Below, in pieces: positions 44,978-52,752 of a stretch of DNA of 64,000 nucleotides. Each line of letters starts with the position of its first letter. The first letter of the stretch is position 1. The stretch comes from Desulfobacca_B sp046538075. GTDB lineage: Bacteria > Desulfobacterota > Desulfobaccia > Desulfobaccales > Desulfobaccaceae. Made by a program: the position numbers and the translations under genes. The DNA lies in contig JBKHJN010000012.1 in assembly GCA_046538075.1 (NCBI GenBank), positions 7,008 through 71,007 on the forward strand. Direction: 5' to 3'. The notes beneath the pieces were generated by a model. That model saw nothing but the letters and a program-made list of their open reading frames with translations. It searched no databases and was not told where the DNA came from.

Positions 44978-46288
44978 GTGGTTAGCATTAACTCAGAAAG
45001 GCCGCGGGTGGCCTCCGGCGTAAGTCGCCTCGACTTTCTTTTAGGCGGACTGTTCATCGGCGACAATGTCATCTGGCACGATGAAGCCGGTAGTCTGGCC
45101 CAGGTCTTTTGTCTTAATTTCATCCAGGCCTCCCAGGTCGAGAATAAACCGATCATCTATGTCAGCTTTGACCGCTCCCCCAAAAACCTGCTGGACAAGT
45201 TGGGGCCGCTGGGGGAGTACTCCTTACTGACCATCCTGGACTGTTTTACCAATGGCAAGGGCTCGGGGTCTGATATATTCCTCAAATTTTACCAGGATAA
45301 AGAACCGGAACTGCTCTGCCGGATTATTAAGGTGGAAAAGCCCGGCGATCCCGAACAATTCATGGAGCAGCTCTACGGGGTACATGGTAAATTGGAGGGG
45401 GACGTTCGCTTTATCTTCGAAAGCATTACCGGCATGCAGGAACTGTGGGGCGGTGAAGAGCGCATTCTCAACTTTTATACCCACTCCTGTCCCCGCCTCT
45501 ACGAATTGAACACCATTGCCTATTGGATCCTGGAGAAAGATGCTCACTCGGCCCGCTTCCGGGCCCAGATCAACCAGATTGCCCAGGTGACTATAGAACT
45601 GGCCATCAAAAGAGGCACCACCTCCTTGACCATTCTGAAAGCGGAAAATCGTGACCAGGGCAATTTCCATAAACCTCATAATTACTGGGTCAAAGACTTA
45701 ACCGTGGTCTTTGCCGACGAGAAGCGGACCTCGAGGCGGTTGGACCTGGGGCTGCGGCTGAAGGAATTTCGCGCCAAAAGAGGACTGTCCCAGGCCGAAC
45801 TGGCCAAACTGGTAGGGGTTACTGCCAGCACCATCTCTCAGGTGGAAAGCAACCTAATTTACCCTTCCTTACCGGCCCTGTTGAAAATGGCTGAAGTCCT
45901 GTCGGTAAATGTCACCTCTTTCTTCCAGGATCAGAAAGAGGAGCAAAAACGGCTGATCTTTACGCCGGCGGAGGCGGTGGAGGTCAAACTTCCGGATCTG
46001 CCGGAGGGGGCAGTCCAGACCAAGCTCTTGTCCCCGGTAGACTTTGAGGCCAAAGCCGAACCATACCTTATCGAGATCCATCCCCAAATTACCTTGCCGG
46101 CGCATTTCTTTTTCCACAAAGGTGATGAAATCGGCTATCTGCTTTCCGGTCGATTGCAGGTCAAAGTGGATAAGGCGGTTTACACCTTAAGGGCTGGAGA
46201 TCTGATCTACCTAACCTCTGAAATGCCCGCTCAATGGCGGAATCCAGGGACGGCGATCGCCAGGCTGCTGTGGATCAGAGTGAAATAG
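44978..46288 (+). CDS. KaiC-like (Walker-A-less) domain fused to XRE HTH and cupin
   Basis: 436 residues, GTG start. The N-terminal 250 residues align with KaiC/RecA-like signalling ATPases (RLDFLLGGLFIGDNVIW, IIYVSFDRSPKNLLDKLG), but the expected P-loop GxPGxGKT reads HDEAGSLA, so no ATP hydrolysis is expected. Residues about 255-315 are an XRE helix-turn-helix (LRLKEFRAKRGLSQAELAKLVGVTASTISQVE). The C-terminus (about 345-436) is a cupin (HPQITLPAHFFFHKGDEIGYLLSGRLQV). It is probably a transcription regulator sensing a small ligand, with the KaiC-like part as a protein-interaction module. Confidence 0.75.
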   Translation: MVSINSERPRVASGVSRLDFLLGGLFIGDNVIWHDEAGSLAQVFCLNFIQASQVENKPIIYVSFDRSPKNLLDKLGPLGEYSLLTILDCFTNGKGSGSDIFLKFYQDKEPELLCRIIKVEKPGDPEQFMEQLYGVHGKLEGDVRFIFESITGMQELWGGEERILNFYTHSCPRLYELNTIAYWILEKDAHSARFRAQINQIAQVTIELAIKRGTTSLTILKAENRDQGNFHKPHNYWVKDLTVVFADEKRTSRRLDLGLRLKEFRAKRGLSQAELAKLVGVTASTISQVESNLIYPSLPALLKMAEVLSVNVTSFFQDQKEEQKRLIFTPAEAVEVKLPDLPEGAVQTKLLSPVDFEAKAEPYLIEIHPQITLPAHFFFHKGDEIGYLLSGRLQVKVDKAVYTLRAGDLIYLTSEMPAQWRNPGTAIARLLWIRVK

Positions 46289-46325
46289 CCAGAGGAATTT
46301 CCTTCCTTAGCGAGAAAATTTTCCC

Positions 46326-46352
46326 TTGACAATTAGTCAGACTAATTATAAC
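46326..46352 (+). promoter_or_regulatory. Promoter with a palindromic operator
   Basis: TTGACA (46326-46331) and TATAAC (46347-46352) with a tight 15-bp spacer almost filled by the perfect 17-bp palindrome AATTAGTCAGACTAATT (46331-46347). A repressor binding here would block RNA polymerase. It lies about 115 bases upstream of the Cys-rich gene. Confidence 0.5.
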
Positions 46353-46467
46353 TTGGGTAAAGTTAAGTCAAAATAATTGGCAAGCCAGTTGCGGCCCATT
46401 ATCTGGTTGCCGGTTCTGAAAAATATACGGCCGAGACCGGTCCGAGATTAGTTAAAGCGAGGTTTTG

Positions 46468-46890
46468 ATGAAAGAATATAGATCGAAGTGGATTCATGTC
46501 CTGGAATTCGGCTGCCAGGCTCCTCTAAAACTTTACGACCATTGCTCCTCCTGCCCCCGCTTCGGCGAGGATTGCCCGGATTTGCAGCTAGGGGTAGCAA
46601 TTCTCCAGGGCAAAAAGAAGCTGGTTTATTCTTCCAATAGCGCAGCCGAGGGGGCGGTCCGGGCCAGTGATTTTAAGTGTCGGGCGCCGCTTGATTATTT
46701 TGCCAAAACCCGGGAAAACTGTCCCCACCACGGCCGCTGCCGGGAAGAGGGGCTTCTTTTAGCCTTGCTGAATGGCAAGAAGCAGTTGGATTACAGCCAG
46801 AGAGAGGTGATTCCTCTGCCGGTGCGTCGCGCCGCCCGCCCTTCCCCGGCCAAAGAGGAACCCGCCCACGGGGCTCAAGCTGAGGGTTGA
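46468..46890 (+). CDS. Cysteine-rich protein with an internal duplication
   Basis: 140 residues built from two similar units. Unit 1 (about 8-55) reads WIHVLEFGCQAPLKLYDHCSSC...LGVAILQGKKKLVYS; unit 2 (about 65-110) reads DFKCRAPLDYFAKTRENCPHHGRC...LALLNGKKQLDYS. Each has three or four Cys/His that could bind a metal. The tail is Pro/Ala/Glu-rich. No family is recognised. A good terminator follows at 46909-46941. Confidence 0.6.
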   Translation: MKEYRSKWIHVLEFGCQAPLKLYDHCSSCPRFGEDCPDLQLGVAILQGKKKLVYSSNSAAEGAVRASDFKCRAPLDYFAKTRENCPHHGRCREEGLLLALLNGKKQLDYSQREVIPLPVRRAARPSPAKEEPAHGAQAEG

Positions 46891-46908
46891 GGCGAATGCT
46901 ATCCTAGG

Positions 46909-46941
46909 GGGCAGAGCTCTGCATAGCTCTGCCCTTATTTA
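46909..46941 (+). terminator. Intrinsic terminator
   Basis: A perfect 10-bp stem GGGCAGAGCT / AGCTCTGCCC (46909-46918 / 46925-46934), 6-nt loop, followed by TTATTTATAATT. Ends the Cys-rich gene and insulates the selC locus. Confidence 0.75.
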
Positions 46942-47108
46942 TAATTATCAATGACTTTTGTATTACTAAAACCCACCACCTTTTACCCATATACCTGAGG
47001 CTGCCCTCTGGTACGGCCTCATTGCCGTCCTAATCTCTAATATTAATGGCTCAAAACTTGACAAGCGTCAAAATCATAACTTAAAATTACATATATATCT
47101 CAAAGTAT

Positions 47109-47206
47109 GGAAGTGCAAGGCTCACTGGTGGGGCCCCCGGACTTCAAATCCGGTGTGCCGTTTGAGGAAAGCGGCGGGTGGGTTCGATTCCCATGCACTT
47201 CCGCCA
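47109..47206 (+). tRNA. selC: tRNA-Sec (UCA), selC
   Basis: 98 nt, the length expected for a selenocysteine tRNA. The acceptor arm GGAAGTGCA pairs with TGCACTTCC and an encoded GCCA end follows. The anticodon arm CCGGA-CTTCAAA-TCCGG carries anticodon TCA. A long variable arm (TTTGAGGAAAGCGG region) is visible. It decodes UGA as selenocysteine with SelB. Its 3' end is immediately followed by the integrase gene of the mobile element. Confidence 0.93.
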
Positions 47207-47209
47207 AAA
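47177..47209. other. Probable integration site (attL side) at the selC 3' end
   Basis: The tRNA T-arm and acceptor 3' strand (about 47180-47206) are intact, and the integrase stop lies three bases downstream. selC is a classic target for tyrosine-integrase islands. I searched the rest of the window for a second copy of this segment and did not find one; only CCATGCACTT recurs, at about 50410. Confidence 0.5.
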
Positions 47210-48241
47210 TCATGAGTAGGTTTGTGAGTAGGTTTTAAAAAAATCATCGTCAAGATGGGCTATCGCCGTCCTCATTTGAGGGTCAATCAACTGCAAGTAT
47301 CTTTCCGTGGTTTGAAAGTTGGTGTGGCCCAATAATTTAGAGATCATGGCCAACCCCACCTTTTTCCGGTCAAACAGATAAGACGCCACCCAATGGCGGA
47401 TGGCGTGGAAACCAAAATGTCTGACCCCGGCCCGTTTGCAGACCGTTCGCATTACCTTGCGGCGGTAAAGATAGGGGTTCCCAGTAACCGGGCTAGGGAA
47501 AACCCAATCGTCTGACCGCCGTTTTTCCCAGACCTGCCAAAGGACCTCATATAATCCGTCACTCATTGGAATATCCCGGTCGATCAAACTGCCGGTTTTA
47601 TTTTTCCGGGACCTGAGCTTGACCACCTTGTGCTCAAAATTAACATCTTGCCAGGCCAACTGAGTGATTTCGCCAACCCGGGCCAGAGTTAAGACCACCA
47701 CCAAAAGAAAAGGACGATACTCCCCGGCGGCCATCAGAATGCGGCCCATTTCCTCTGGGGTGGGGATAACTTTTTGAGGCCTTTCCACCGGCACCTTATC
47801 GACCAAAAACACCGGATTGGAAAGGATATGTCCCCGGCGTAAAGCCCAATTAAATAGGGTATTAAGTTCGGTGCGGTCTTTATTGAAGTTGTTGTTGGTG
47901 GGCCTGGTCAAGAGGTAATTTTCAACCAGGGTTGGGGTTATACTGGCAACCGGGGGATTGCCGGTAAAAGCTAAAAAACGTCGGAAAACGATCTTGCGGT
48001 ATTCAACGGTTTTTGCAGCCTTTCGTCTTTCGGCTAAAGTTAAGTAACTGACCATCAAGGTCTCTAAGTCCAAGGCGGATAGACTCAGCTCTGATGTTTG
48101 TTTTTGATCCCGGATCTGGGCCCGATGGTTCTCCATTGCGGTTCGGGCCTCGGCCTTGGTAACAAACCAGGCCCGGCTGTAGCGCTGCCCCCGCCACTGG
48201 AACTGATACCGCCAGCCCTTTTTTCCCTTCCATAGCGGCAT
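47210..48241 (-). CDS. Tyrosine recombinase (integrase)
   Basis: 343 residues. The N-terminal arm-binding domain (about 1-50, LWKGKKGWRYQFQWRGQRYS) is followed by a SAM-like core-binding domain (about 60-150) and the catalytic domain. The active-site set is complete: R188 in LARVGEITQLAW, H279-x-x-R282 in FHAIRHW, H306 in LLGHTN, and nucleophile Y315 in ERYLQL. It catalyses integration and excision at the adjacent selC site. It is transcribed away from the element interior, toward selC. An excisionase-like gene overlaps its 5' end in another frame. Confidence 0.93.
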   Translation of the reverse strand: MPLWKGKKGWRYQFQWRGQRYSRAWFVTKAEARTAMENHRAQIRDQKQTSELSLSALDLETLMVSYLTLAERRKAAKTVEYRKIVFRRFLAFTGNPPVASITPTLVENYLLTRPTNNNFNKDRTELNTLFNWALRRGHILSNPVFLVDKVPVERPQKVIPTPEEMGRILMAAGEYRPFLLVVVLTLARVGEITQLAWQDVNFEHKVVKLRSRKNKTGSLIDRDIPMSDGLYEVLWQVWEKRRSDDWVFPSPVTGNPYLYRRKVMRTVCKRAGVRHFGFHAIRHWVASYLFDRKKVGLAMISKLLGHTNFQTTERYLQLIDPQMRTAIAHLDDDFFKTYSQTYS

Positions 48242-48380
48242 AAACCGTCTCCGGCCTAAATCTCAGAACTTTGATCCCGGCAGGATAAAACCCCCCTAAC
48301 AGGTGCCTTTTCTTATATACCGTTTTGACGGAAATTCGCAAGAGGTCGGCTACTTGTTCCACGGTCAATAACGGCTCCAT
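48003..48380 (-). CDS. Excisionase-like helix-turn-helix protein overlapping the integrase
   Basis: An ORF of 125 residues whose first 55 residues are a clear HTH_17/excisionase domain (MEPLLTVEQVADLLRIS, KTVYKKRHLLGGFYPAGIKVLRF). From about residue 50 it shares DNA with the integrase start codon, in a different frame, at an AAAAAA run (the MEGKKG region), and the last 75 residues do not look like a conserved protein. Either it ends in the integrase's frame by +1 slippage or it carries a non-conserved tail. The HTH part should bind DNA and control excision. Confidence 0.6.
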   Translation of the reverse strand: MEPLLTVEQVADLLRISVKTVYKKRHLLGGFYPAGIKVLRFRPETVYAAMEGKKGLAVSVPVAGAALQPGLVCYQGRGPNRNGEPSGPDPGSKTNIRAESIRLGLRDLDGQLLNFSRKTKGCKNR

Positions 48381-48448
48381 GGAAAAAATTAAAGCATAAT
48401 ACGTAATTTTTGTAAAGAAATTTTTTATTCAATTCACTTAAGACCAGT

Positions 48449-48480
48449 AAAAAAAAATAAGCCAGGCAAGGCCCGGCTTA
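48449..48480 (-). terminator. Intrinsic terminator for the repressor gene
   Basis: Read on the minus strand, TAAGCC / GGCTTA stems (48458-48463 / 48475-48480) enclose a GC-rich inner part and are followed by nine U (the A-run at 48449-48457). It lies 28 bp beyond the repressor stop. Confidence 0.65.
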
Positions 48481-48507
48481 ATAAAAAAAATTAACAGAGT
48501 TTAGGGT

Positions 48508-48969
48508 TTATTTGGCCTTTAGGATCATTTCCAGCATAGCAATCAACCCCTTCTTGATATCGGGGTTAATAATGCCGTTGTGCACCAGGGCATAAACTTC
48601 AAGCATCCGTAACAAGAGGGTGCGCTGATCTTCTGATTCCACCTCACAGACATAATTCAGCAGCTTGCGGAACTCAGGCGTCCCGATTATTTCTAATGGC
48701 ATTAGAAGCTCCCGAGGTTCAATTGCGAAAACTTCAGCTAACTTTTCAAGCGTCTGCTTGCCAATTCCCCTTTTCCTGGTGGGATTGAGGATTTGGTTTA
48801 CATAGACGTCCGTGCATCCCATTTTTTTAGCCAAGTCCCTCTGACTGAGACCTCTTTCCAGCATTATCCGACGCACATTACTGCTGATTGTCTGGTCTAA
48901 GAAATATGGGGCTTCTTTCGTTTCGGTATCTTCAGATTTGCAAATTTCTAAGTCATGCTGATCACTCAT
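48508..48969 (-). CDS. CI-like XRE-family repressor
   Basis: 153 residues. The helix-turn-helix (about 30-85: NVRRIMLERGLSQRDLAKKMGCTDVYVNQIL) is followed by an acidic helical C-terminal part that could dimerise. No LexA/CI-type autoprotease motif is visible, so induction is not by RecA-type self-cleavage as far as I can see. It is divergent from the replication genes, with palindromic operator candidates between them. It should maintain the integrated state. Confidence 0.78.
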   Translation of the reverse strand: MSDQHDLEICKSEDTETKEAPYFLDQTISSNVRRIMLERGLSQRDLAKKMGCTDVYVNQILNPTRKRGIGKQTLEKLAEVFAIEPRELLMPLEIIGTPEFRKLLNYVCEVESEDQRTLLLRMLEVYALVHNGIINPDIKKGLIAMLEMILKAK

Positions 48970-49302
48970 ATTACAGCCCCAATGTCCTTATTAGCACATG
49001 ATATGAGAAAAGCCAACAAAAAAAACTCAAAGTAAATTACCTAAAATTTTTATTGACAAAAATTTAGTAATATGCTTAAGTTTGTAACCAAACATATATG
49101 GTTATTTCCCGCAAGATTAGTGCCACAGTTATAAAGCCGATTTTAAAGGGAAATCGAATTAAATTGTTTAATTGCTCCCACATAATGTTTAACAGATTGA
49201 ACTAAATGGGAAAAAAATGAATAAAGCCTTTGAGGCTTTAATTATTGTCTTAGCTCCGACGGCGATAACTTTTTCGGTTAGGCCTTAGGCCATAGAAAAG
49301 AC

Positions 49303-49331
49303 TTGACAAACTCAAATAGGTTTAGGAATAT
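49303..49331 (+). promoter_or_regulatory. Sigma-70-type early promoter
   Basis: TTGACA (49303-49308) and GAATAT (49326-49331) with 17-bp spacing. It drives the replication operon, starting about 165 nt upstream of the replisome-organizer start. Confidence 0.65.
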
Positions 49332-49408
49332 GAAGGTGCTGAAACTCGAAGGGGCCGTTGACCCCGGCCAAAGCGGTCATTTTTTATATTACAATTTGAC
49401 AACCTGTT

Positions 49409-49489
49409 TCCCGCTAGTGTCCCGGTTACCGCAAGGGCCGGGGGGTCTCCTTTCGAGCCTCAGCAGCGCTAGCGGGATTTTTGTTTTTA
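49409..49489 (+). terminator. Attenuator-like leader terminator
   Basis: A 9-bp outer stem (49409-49417 / 49469-49477) encloses an inner CCCGG/CCGGG arm and a small TCTCC...GCCTC segment. It is followed by T5-G-T5 (49478-49489), a strong terminator signature that ends 13 bases before the start codon. This is the layout of an attenuator or antitermination site controlling the early genes. Confidence 0.6.
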
Positions 49490-49502
49490 TGCTGAGGTGA
49501 AA

Positions 49503-50501
49503 ATGGGAAAAGCCTGGGGGCGCCTTTATGCTGGGACAAGAAATCACCGGAAAGTAAAAATCCTCCGACAAAGATGCCCGGAGGCCTGGTGGGTTATTTA
49601 CCCACTTTTGGAGCTGGCCTTTGAATCTGACGATGGCGGATTAATTTATATAGACCACGACCTGCCCTTCAGTTTAGAAGAGCTTGCCGCTGATGTTTAT
49701 TGCGAACCTGAATTGTTGGAAAAAGCTCTAAAAATTATGGAAACTCTTAAATTGGTTTCCTATGAAAACGGGTTTATTCGATTCCTTTCTTATGAGGACC
49801 GTCAATTTCAATCAGACGATTCCAAAGAAAGAGTCAAGCGGTATCGGGAGAAAATCAAACAAGAAAAGAAAAAAGACAGTGACGGTAACGGTGATGTAAC
49901 GTTACAAAACAGTGACGGTAACGGTGATGTAACGCCCCCAGAACAGAACAGAACAGAACAGAGTACAGAACATAATAATACTAGAAGGTGCGCTGAAAAA
50001 ACCAGCGCACCCTCTCTCGCTTCAAATTCTGATTGGTTTGATAAAAAATTCTGGCCCACCTATCCATCCCGCAACGGTCGGAAACCGGGCAGGGCTGAGG
50101 CCCGGAAAGCTTATCTTGATGTCCGCAAGCAAAAGGACTGGCCCGGAGAGGATGCAGTCCTTGCCGCCCTTATTGCCCAAATAGAGCATAAAAACTGGTG
50201 CGACGAGCAAGGGAAATTCTGTCCGGAGTTTCCCGATGCGGCGCGCTGGTTCAAGAAAAAGCGGTGGACGGACGAAATCAACCTGCTTCCCGCCCCGGTC
50301 CCTTATAACCCCAAAAAAATGAGGATGCCGGACGATGTAGTTTTCCCGGACCCTAATTGCCCGATCTGCGGCGGCTCCGGTGCAGTCGATCAGCCGGACG
50401 GTTCCTGCAAACCATGCACTTGTTTAAAAAAAACAGAGGAACTGAAACCAAATGACCGTAAAGCAACTCTCTCATTACCAACATTTCGACCCGGAAGCTG
50501 A
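49503..50501 (+). CDS. Replisome organizer/replication initiation protein
   Basis: 332 residues. The N-terminal domain (about 1-115, KAWGRLYAGTRNHRKVKILRQRC...LVSYENGFIRF) matches phage replisome-organizer proteins, a DnaD-like winged helix. A low-complexity middle (about 118-160) is encoded by the tandem iterons, a second helical domain lies at about 180-265 (WPTYPSRNGRKPGRAEARKA), and the C-terminus has a four-Cys zinc motif (CPICGGSG...CKPCTC). It should bind the origin within its own gene and load the DnaB helicase encoded next. Confidence 0.78.
   Translation: MGKAWGRLYAGTRNHRKVKILRQRCPEAWWVIYPLLELAFESDDGGLIYIDHDLPFSLEELAADVYCEPELLEKALKIMETLKLVSYENGFIRFLSYEDRQFQSDDSKERVKRYREKIKQEKKKDSDGNGDVTLQNSDGNGDVTPPEQNRTEQSTEHNNTRRCAEKTSAPSLASNSDWFDKKFWPTYPSRNGRKPGRAEARKAYLDVRKQKDWPGEDAVLAALIAQIEHKNWCDEQGKFCPEFPDAARWFKKKRWTDEINLLPAPVPYNPKKMRMPDDVVFPDPNCPICGGSGAVDQPDGSCKPCTCLKKTEELKPNDRKATLSLPTFRPGS
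49877..49971 (+). repeat. Iterons within the initiator gene (putative replication origin)
   Basis: Two perfect 25-bp direct repeats (49877-49901, 49910-49934), 33 bp apart, each made of two related GTGAYGGTAACG-like halves. They are followed by a run of AGAAC pentamers (49940-49971) and an AT-rich AATAATA segment. Iterons inside the initiator gene are the layout of lambdoid and many phage origins. Confidence 0.6.
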
Positions 50502-51792
50502 GCAAGCCGTCCTGGGGGCTATCCTGTTCAAACCAGAGGCCCTCTGCGATGTGCTGACGGTTTTATCTCCTAAAGACTTCGGCTCGGAACGTCACCGAAA
50601 AATCTTTAAGGGGTTGATCGAACTGGATAAAAACCAAACCCCCATCGACCTGGTTAGCCTGACCGGCTATTTCAAAGACAAGGGGGAGCTCGATGAAACC
50701 GGTGGCCCGGTATATCTGGCCGGCCTCAGCGATAATGTAGCGACCGCCGCCAATATCATGTTCTACGCCAAGCGGGTCAAAACCAAAGCCAGCCTCAGAG
50801 AACTGAAAAGCTTTTCTGACGACATTAGTGCCTCTCTTCAAGACCAGATAGATGATCCGGGGGAATTTAGAGACTGGATTGAAGCCCGTTTATTCGAGAT
50901 CGGTCAAGAGTTTGAAAACACAACCTATTTTGAAACCATACCGGAACGGCTTGACTGCGAAGTTGGCGTGCTCCAGCAGATTCAACAACAAAAAGCCCAG
51001 GTCGGGTTATCCACCGGCTATTTCGATCTAGACGACTTAATGACCTGGAAGCCCGGAGAACTGACAATCCTGGCGGCGCGGCCCTCTATGGGCAAGACCA
51101 ACCTAGCCCTAAACTTTGCTCTCCGGTCAGCTAAAACCGGGGCGGCAATCAATTTCACGTCCTTAGAAATGGCGAACAGCCCCATAGCACGCCGGATTTT
51201 AGCCATTGAAAGCCGGGTGGATGCTTGCCGTATTTTCAAGGTATGGCTGGGCCAAGAACATTGGGCGGCCATTAAACACGCCAAAACTGAATTGCACAAC
51301 CTGAAAATGACCCTGGATTTTCGGCCCACGCAATCCATCATGGAAATACGGTCACAGGCCCGCTGGACCAAAATCAAGCACGGCTTAGACCTGCTGATCA
51401 TTGACTACCTGCAACTGATCAAATCTTACCGCCGGGGGCGGTCCCGGGAAGAAGAGGTGGCGGAAACCTCCCGAGGCCTGAAAGCCCTGGCCGGCGAACT
51501 TAAAATACCCATCCTGGTAATTGCCCAACTTAACCGGAAGTGTGAAGAACGGCCCAACAAGCGTCCCAAGCTCTCGGACCTGCGCGAATCCGGCGCCATT
51601 GAACAGGACGCCGATGCGGTGCTTTTCCTATACCGGGATGAATATTACCGGGGCGAGAACGCCAACGAAAAGGGGGTTGCAGAACTAAATATAGCCAAAA
51701 ACCGCAACGGCCGCACTGGCATGGTTAAGCTGGCCTACCAAGAAGATTATCTAAGATTCGAGGATCATATAGAACATGCTGAACAAAATTGA
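50452..51792 (+). CDS. dnaB: Replicative DNA helicase, DnaB family
   Basis: 446 residues. The N-terminal helicase-loader-binding domain (about 1-105: HFDPEAEQAVLGAILFKPEA) and the RecA-like ring (about 170-446) are present. The ring has the Walker A ARPSMGKTNLAL, Walker B LLIIDYLQL and the DnaB-specific SDLRESGAIEQDADAVLFLYR. It unwinds DNA at the element's fork. Start ATG 50452 overlaps the initiator gene by 50 bp; the stop overlaps ssb by 17 bp. Confidence 0.93.
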   Translation: MTVKQLSHYQHFDPEAEQAVLGAILFKPEALCDVLTVLSPKDFGSERHRKIFKGLIELDKNQTPIDLVSLTGYFKDKGELDETGGPVYLAGLSDNVATAANIMFYAKRVKTKASLRELKSFSDDISASLQDQIDDPGEFRDWIEARLFEIGQEFENTTYFETIPERLDCEVGVLQQIQQQKAQVGLSTGYFDLDDLMTWKPGELTILAARPSMGKTNLALNFALRSAKTGAAINFTSLEMANSPIARRILAIESRVDACRIFKVWLGQEHWAAIKHAKTELHNLKMTLDFRPTQSIMEIRSQARWTKIKHGLDLLIIDYLQLIKSYRRGRSREEEVAETSRGLKALAGELKIPILVIAQLNRKCEERPNKRPKLSDLRESGAIEQDADAVLFLYRDEYYRGENANEKGVAELNIAKNRNGRTGMVKLAYQEDYLRFEDHIEHAEQN

Positions 51793-52171
51793 ACTAATCG
51801 GACGTTTAGGGGGAGATCCGGAAGTCCGCTATACTCCCAGCGGCACGGCGGTCGCCAATTTTTCTCTGGCCACCTCCGAAAAATTCACGGACCAAAACAC
51901 CGGCGAGAAACGGGAAGAGACCCAATGGCATAGGTGCGTGGCCTGGAACCGGCTGGCCGAGATCTGCGGACAATACCTGGGGAAGGGCAGCCTGGTCTAT
52001 GTCGAAGGCAAAATGACCTACCGGAAGTGGCAAGACAACGACGGCAACGACCGCTATAGCGCCGAGGTGCGGGTCAACCGGATGCTGATGCTCGACACTA
52101 AGGGGCAGGGTCAGGGCCAAGGGAAACCACCGGCTCAAGATCATTCCTATGGAGAGGACATTCCGTTTTGA
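51776..52171 (+). CDS. ssb: Single-stranded DNA-binding protein
   Basis: 131 residues with an OB-fold (LNKIELIGRLGGDPEVRYTPSGTAVANFSLATSE...) and the acidic C-terminal tip EDIPF that recruits partner proteins. Length is typical for phage and bacterial SSB. Start ATG 51776, overlapping dnaB by 17 bp. Part of the replication operon. Confidence 0.94.
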   Translation: MLNKIELIGRLGGDPEVRYTPSGTAVANFSLATSEKFTDQNTGEKREETQWHRCVAWNRLAEICGQYLGKGSLVYVEGKMTYRKWQDNDGNDRYSAEVRVNRMLMLDTKGQGQGQGKPPAQDHSYGEDIPF

Positions 52172-52191
52172 GCGGGAAAGGAGGGGGGATT

Positions 52192-52506
52192 ATGGAAACC
52201 ATGACCGTCACCCTGGAAACCGCAAGTAAAACCCTGCCAATGCTAATTGACGAGGCGTCAAAAATCTTGGCGGAGAACAATCAAGACGGCCGCAAAAATT
52301 ATCTTTACCGGCTGATCAATCAGCAGAGGTCCAACGGCGACCTGATCCTGGAATACGAATGCTGGCCCTGTCAACAGTTAACGTCCGCTTATATGGGTCA
52401 TGGGGAGCAAGATTGCGTCGAATGTCAATATTACGGCCGGCCCTGCCCCGGATTGATCTCGCAAAAGAGAAAGGAAGGCAAAGGTAATGGCTTATTATGT
52501 CATTAG
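52192..52506 (+). CDS. Hypothetical Cys-rich element protein
   Basis: 104 residues from ATG 52192, which has AAAGGAGG nine bases upstream. Two CxxC pairs (CWPC, CVEC) and single cysteines suggest a zinc-binding fold, and the N-terminal half is helical. No family recognised. Probably an accessory DNA-metabolism protein by position behind ssb. Confidence 0.5.
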   Translation: METMTVTLETASKTLPMLIDEASKILAENNQDGRKNYLYRLINQQRSNGDLILEYECWPCQQLTSAYMGHGEQDCVECQYYGRPCPGLISQKRKEGKGNGLLCH

Positions 52507-52750
52507 GGAGACCAAGGCGGAGGCTTATCACTGGATACCCCGGGGGCGGTTTAGGGTGGCGGCTTTTGACGGGGAGCAGGACGCCAAGGACTATGCCGCC
52601 AGCCTGGGGAAACATTCCATCCGCCAATACGATTACCGGGTTGAAGGTCACGACCCCGACAGCCCGGCATTGCCCCCGGCCTACGAGCCGCCGCCGGCGC
52701 CAGAAATAACCGTTAACTTTCCGCCAGAAGAATATCACCTGGAGGATTAA
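52487..52750 (+). CDS. Hypothetical protein
   Basis: 87 residues, start ATG 52487 overlapping the previous gene by 20 bp. Compact N-terminal alpha/beta region (YYVIRETKAEAYHWIPRG, FRVAAFDGEQDAKDYAASLGKH) and a Pro-rich tail. No family recognised. Operon context with replication genes. Confidence 0.45.
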   Translation: MAYYVIRETKAEAYHWIPRGRFRVAAFDGEQDAKDYAASLGKHSIRQYDYRVEGHDPDSPALPPAYEPPPAPEITVNFPPEEYHLED

Positions 52751-52752
52751 AA

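Larger units (their letters stand above)
48970..49502. promoter_or_regulatory. Divergent early control region
   Basis: An AT-rich stretch holding operator candidates (a CTAAAA...TTTAG palindrome 49041-49067 and TAACCA/TGGTTA 49085-49104), a small hairpin AAAGCCT-TTG-AGGCTTT (49223-49239), the promoter at 49303-49331 and a structured leader with a terminator (49409-49489). No gene is credible in it. Confidence 0.6.

Noticed and set aside
50408..50420. CCATGCACTT, part of the selC end, as a second attachment site
   Set aside because: Only 10 bases match and it lies inside the conserved zinc motif of the initiator protein.
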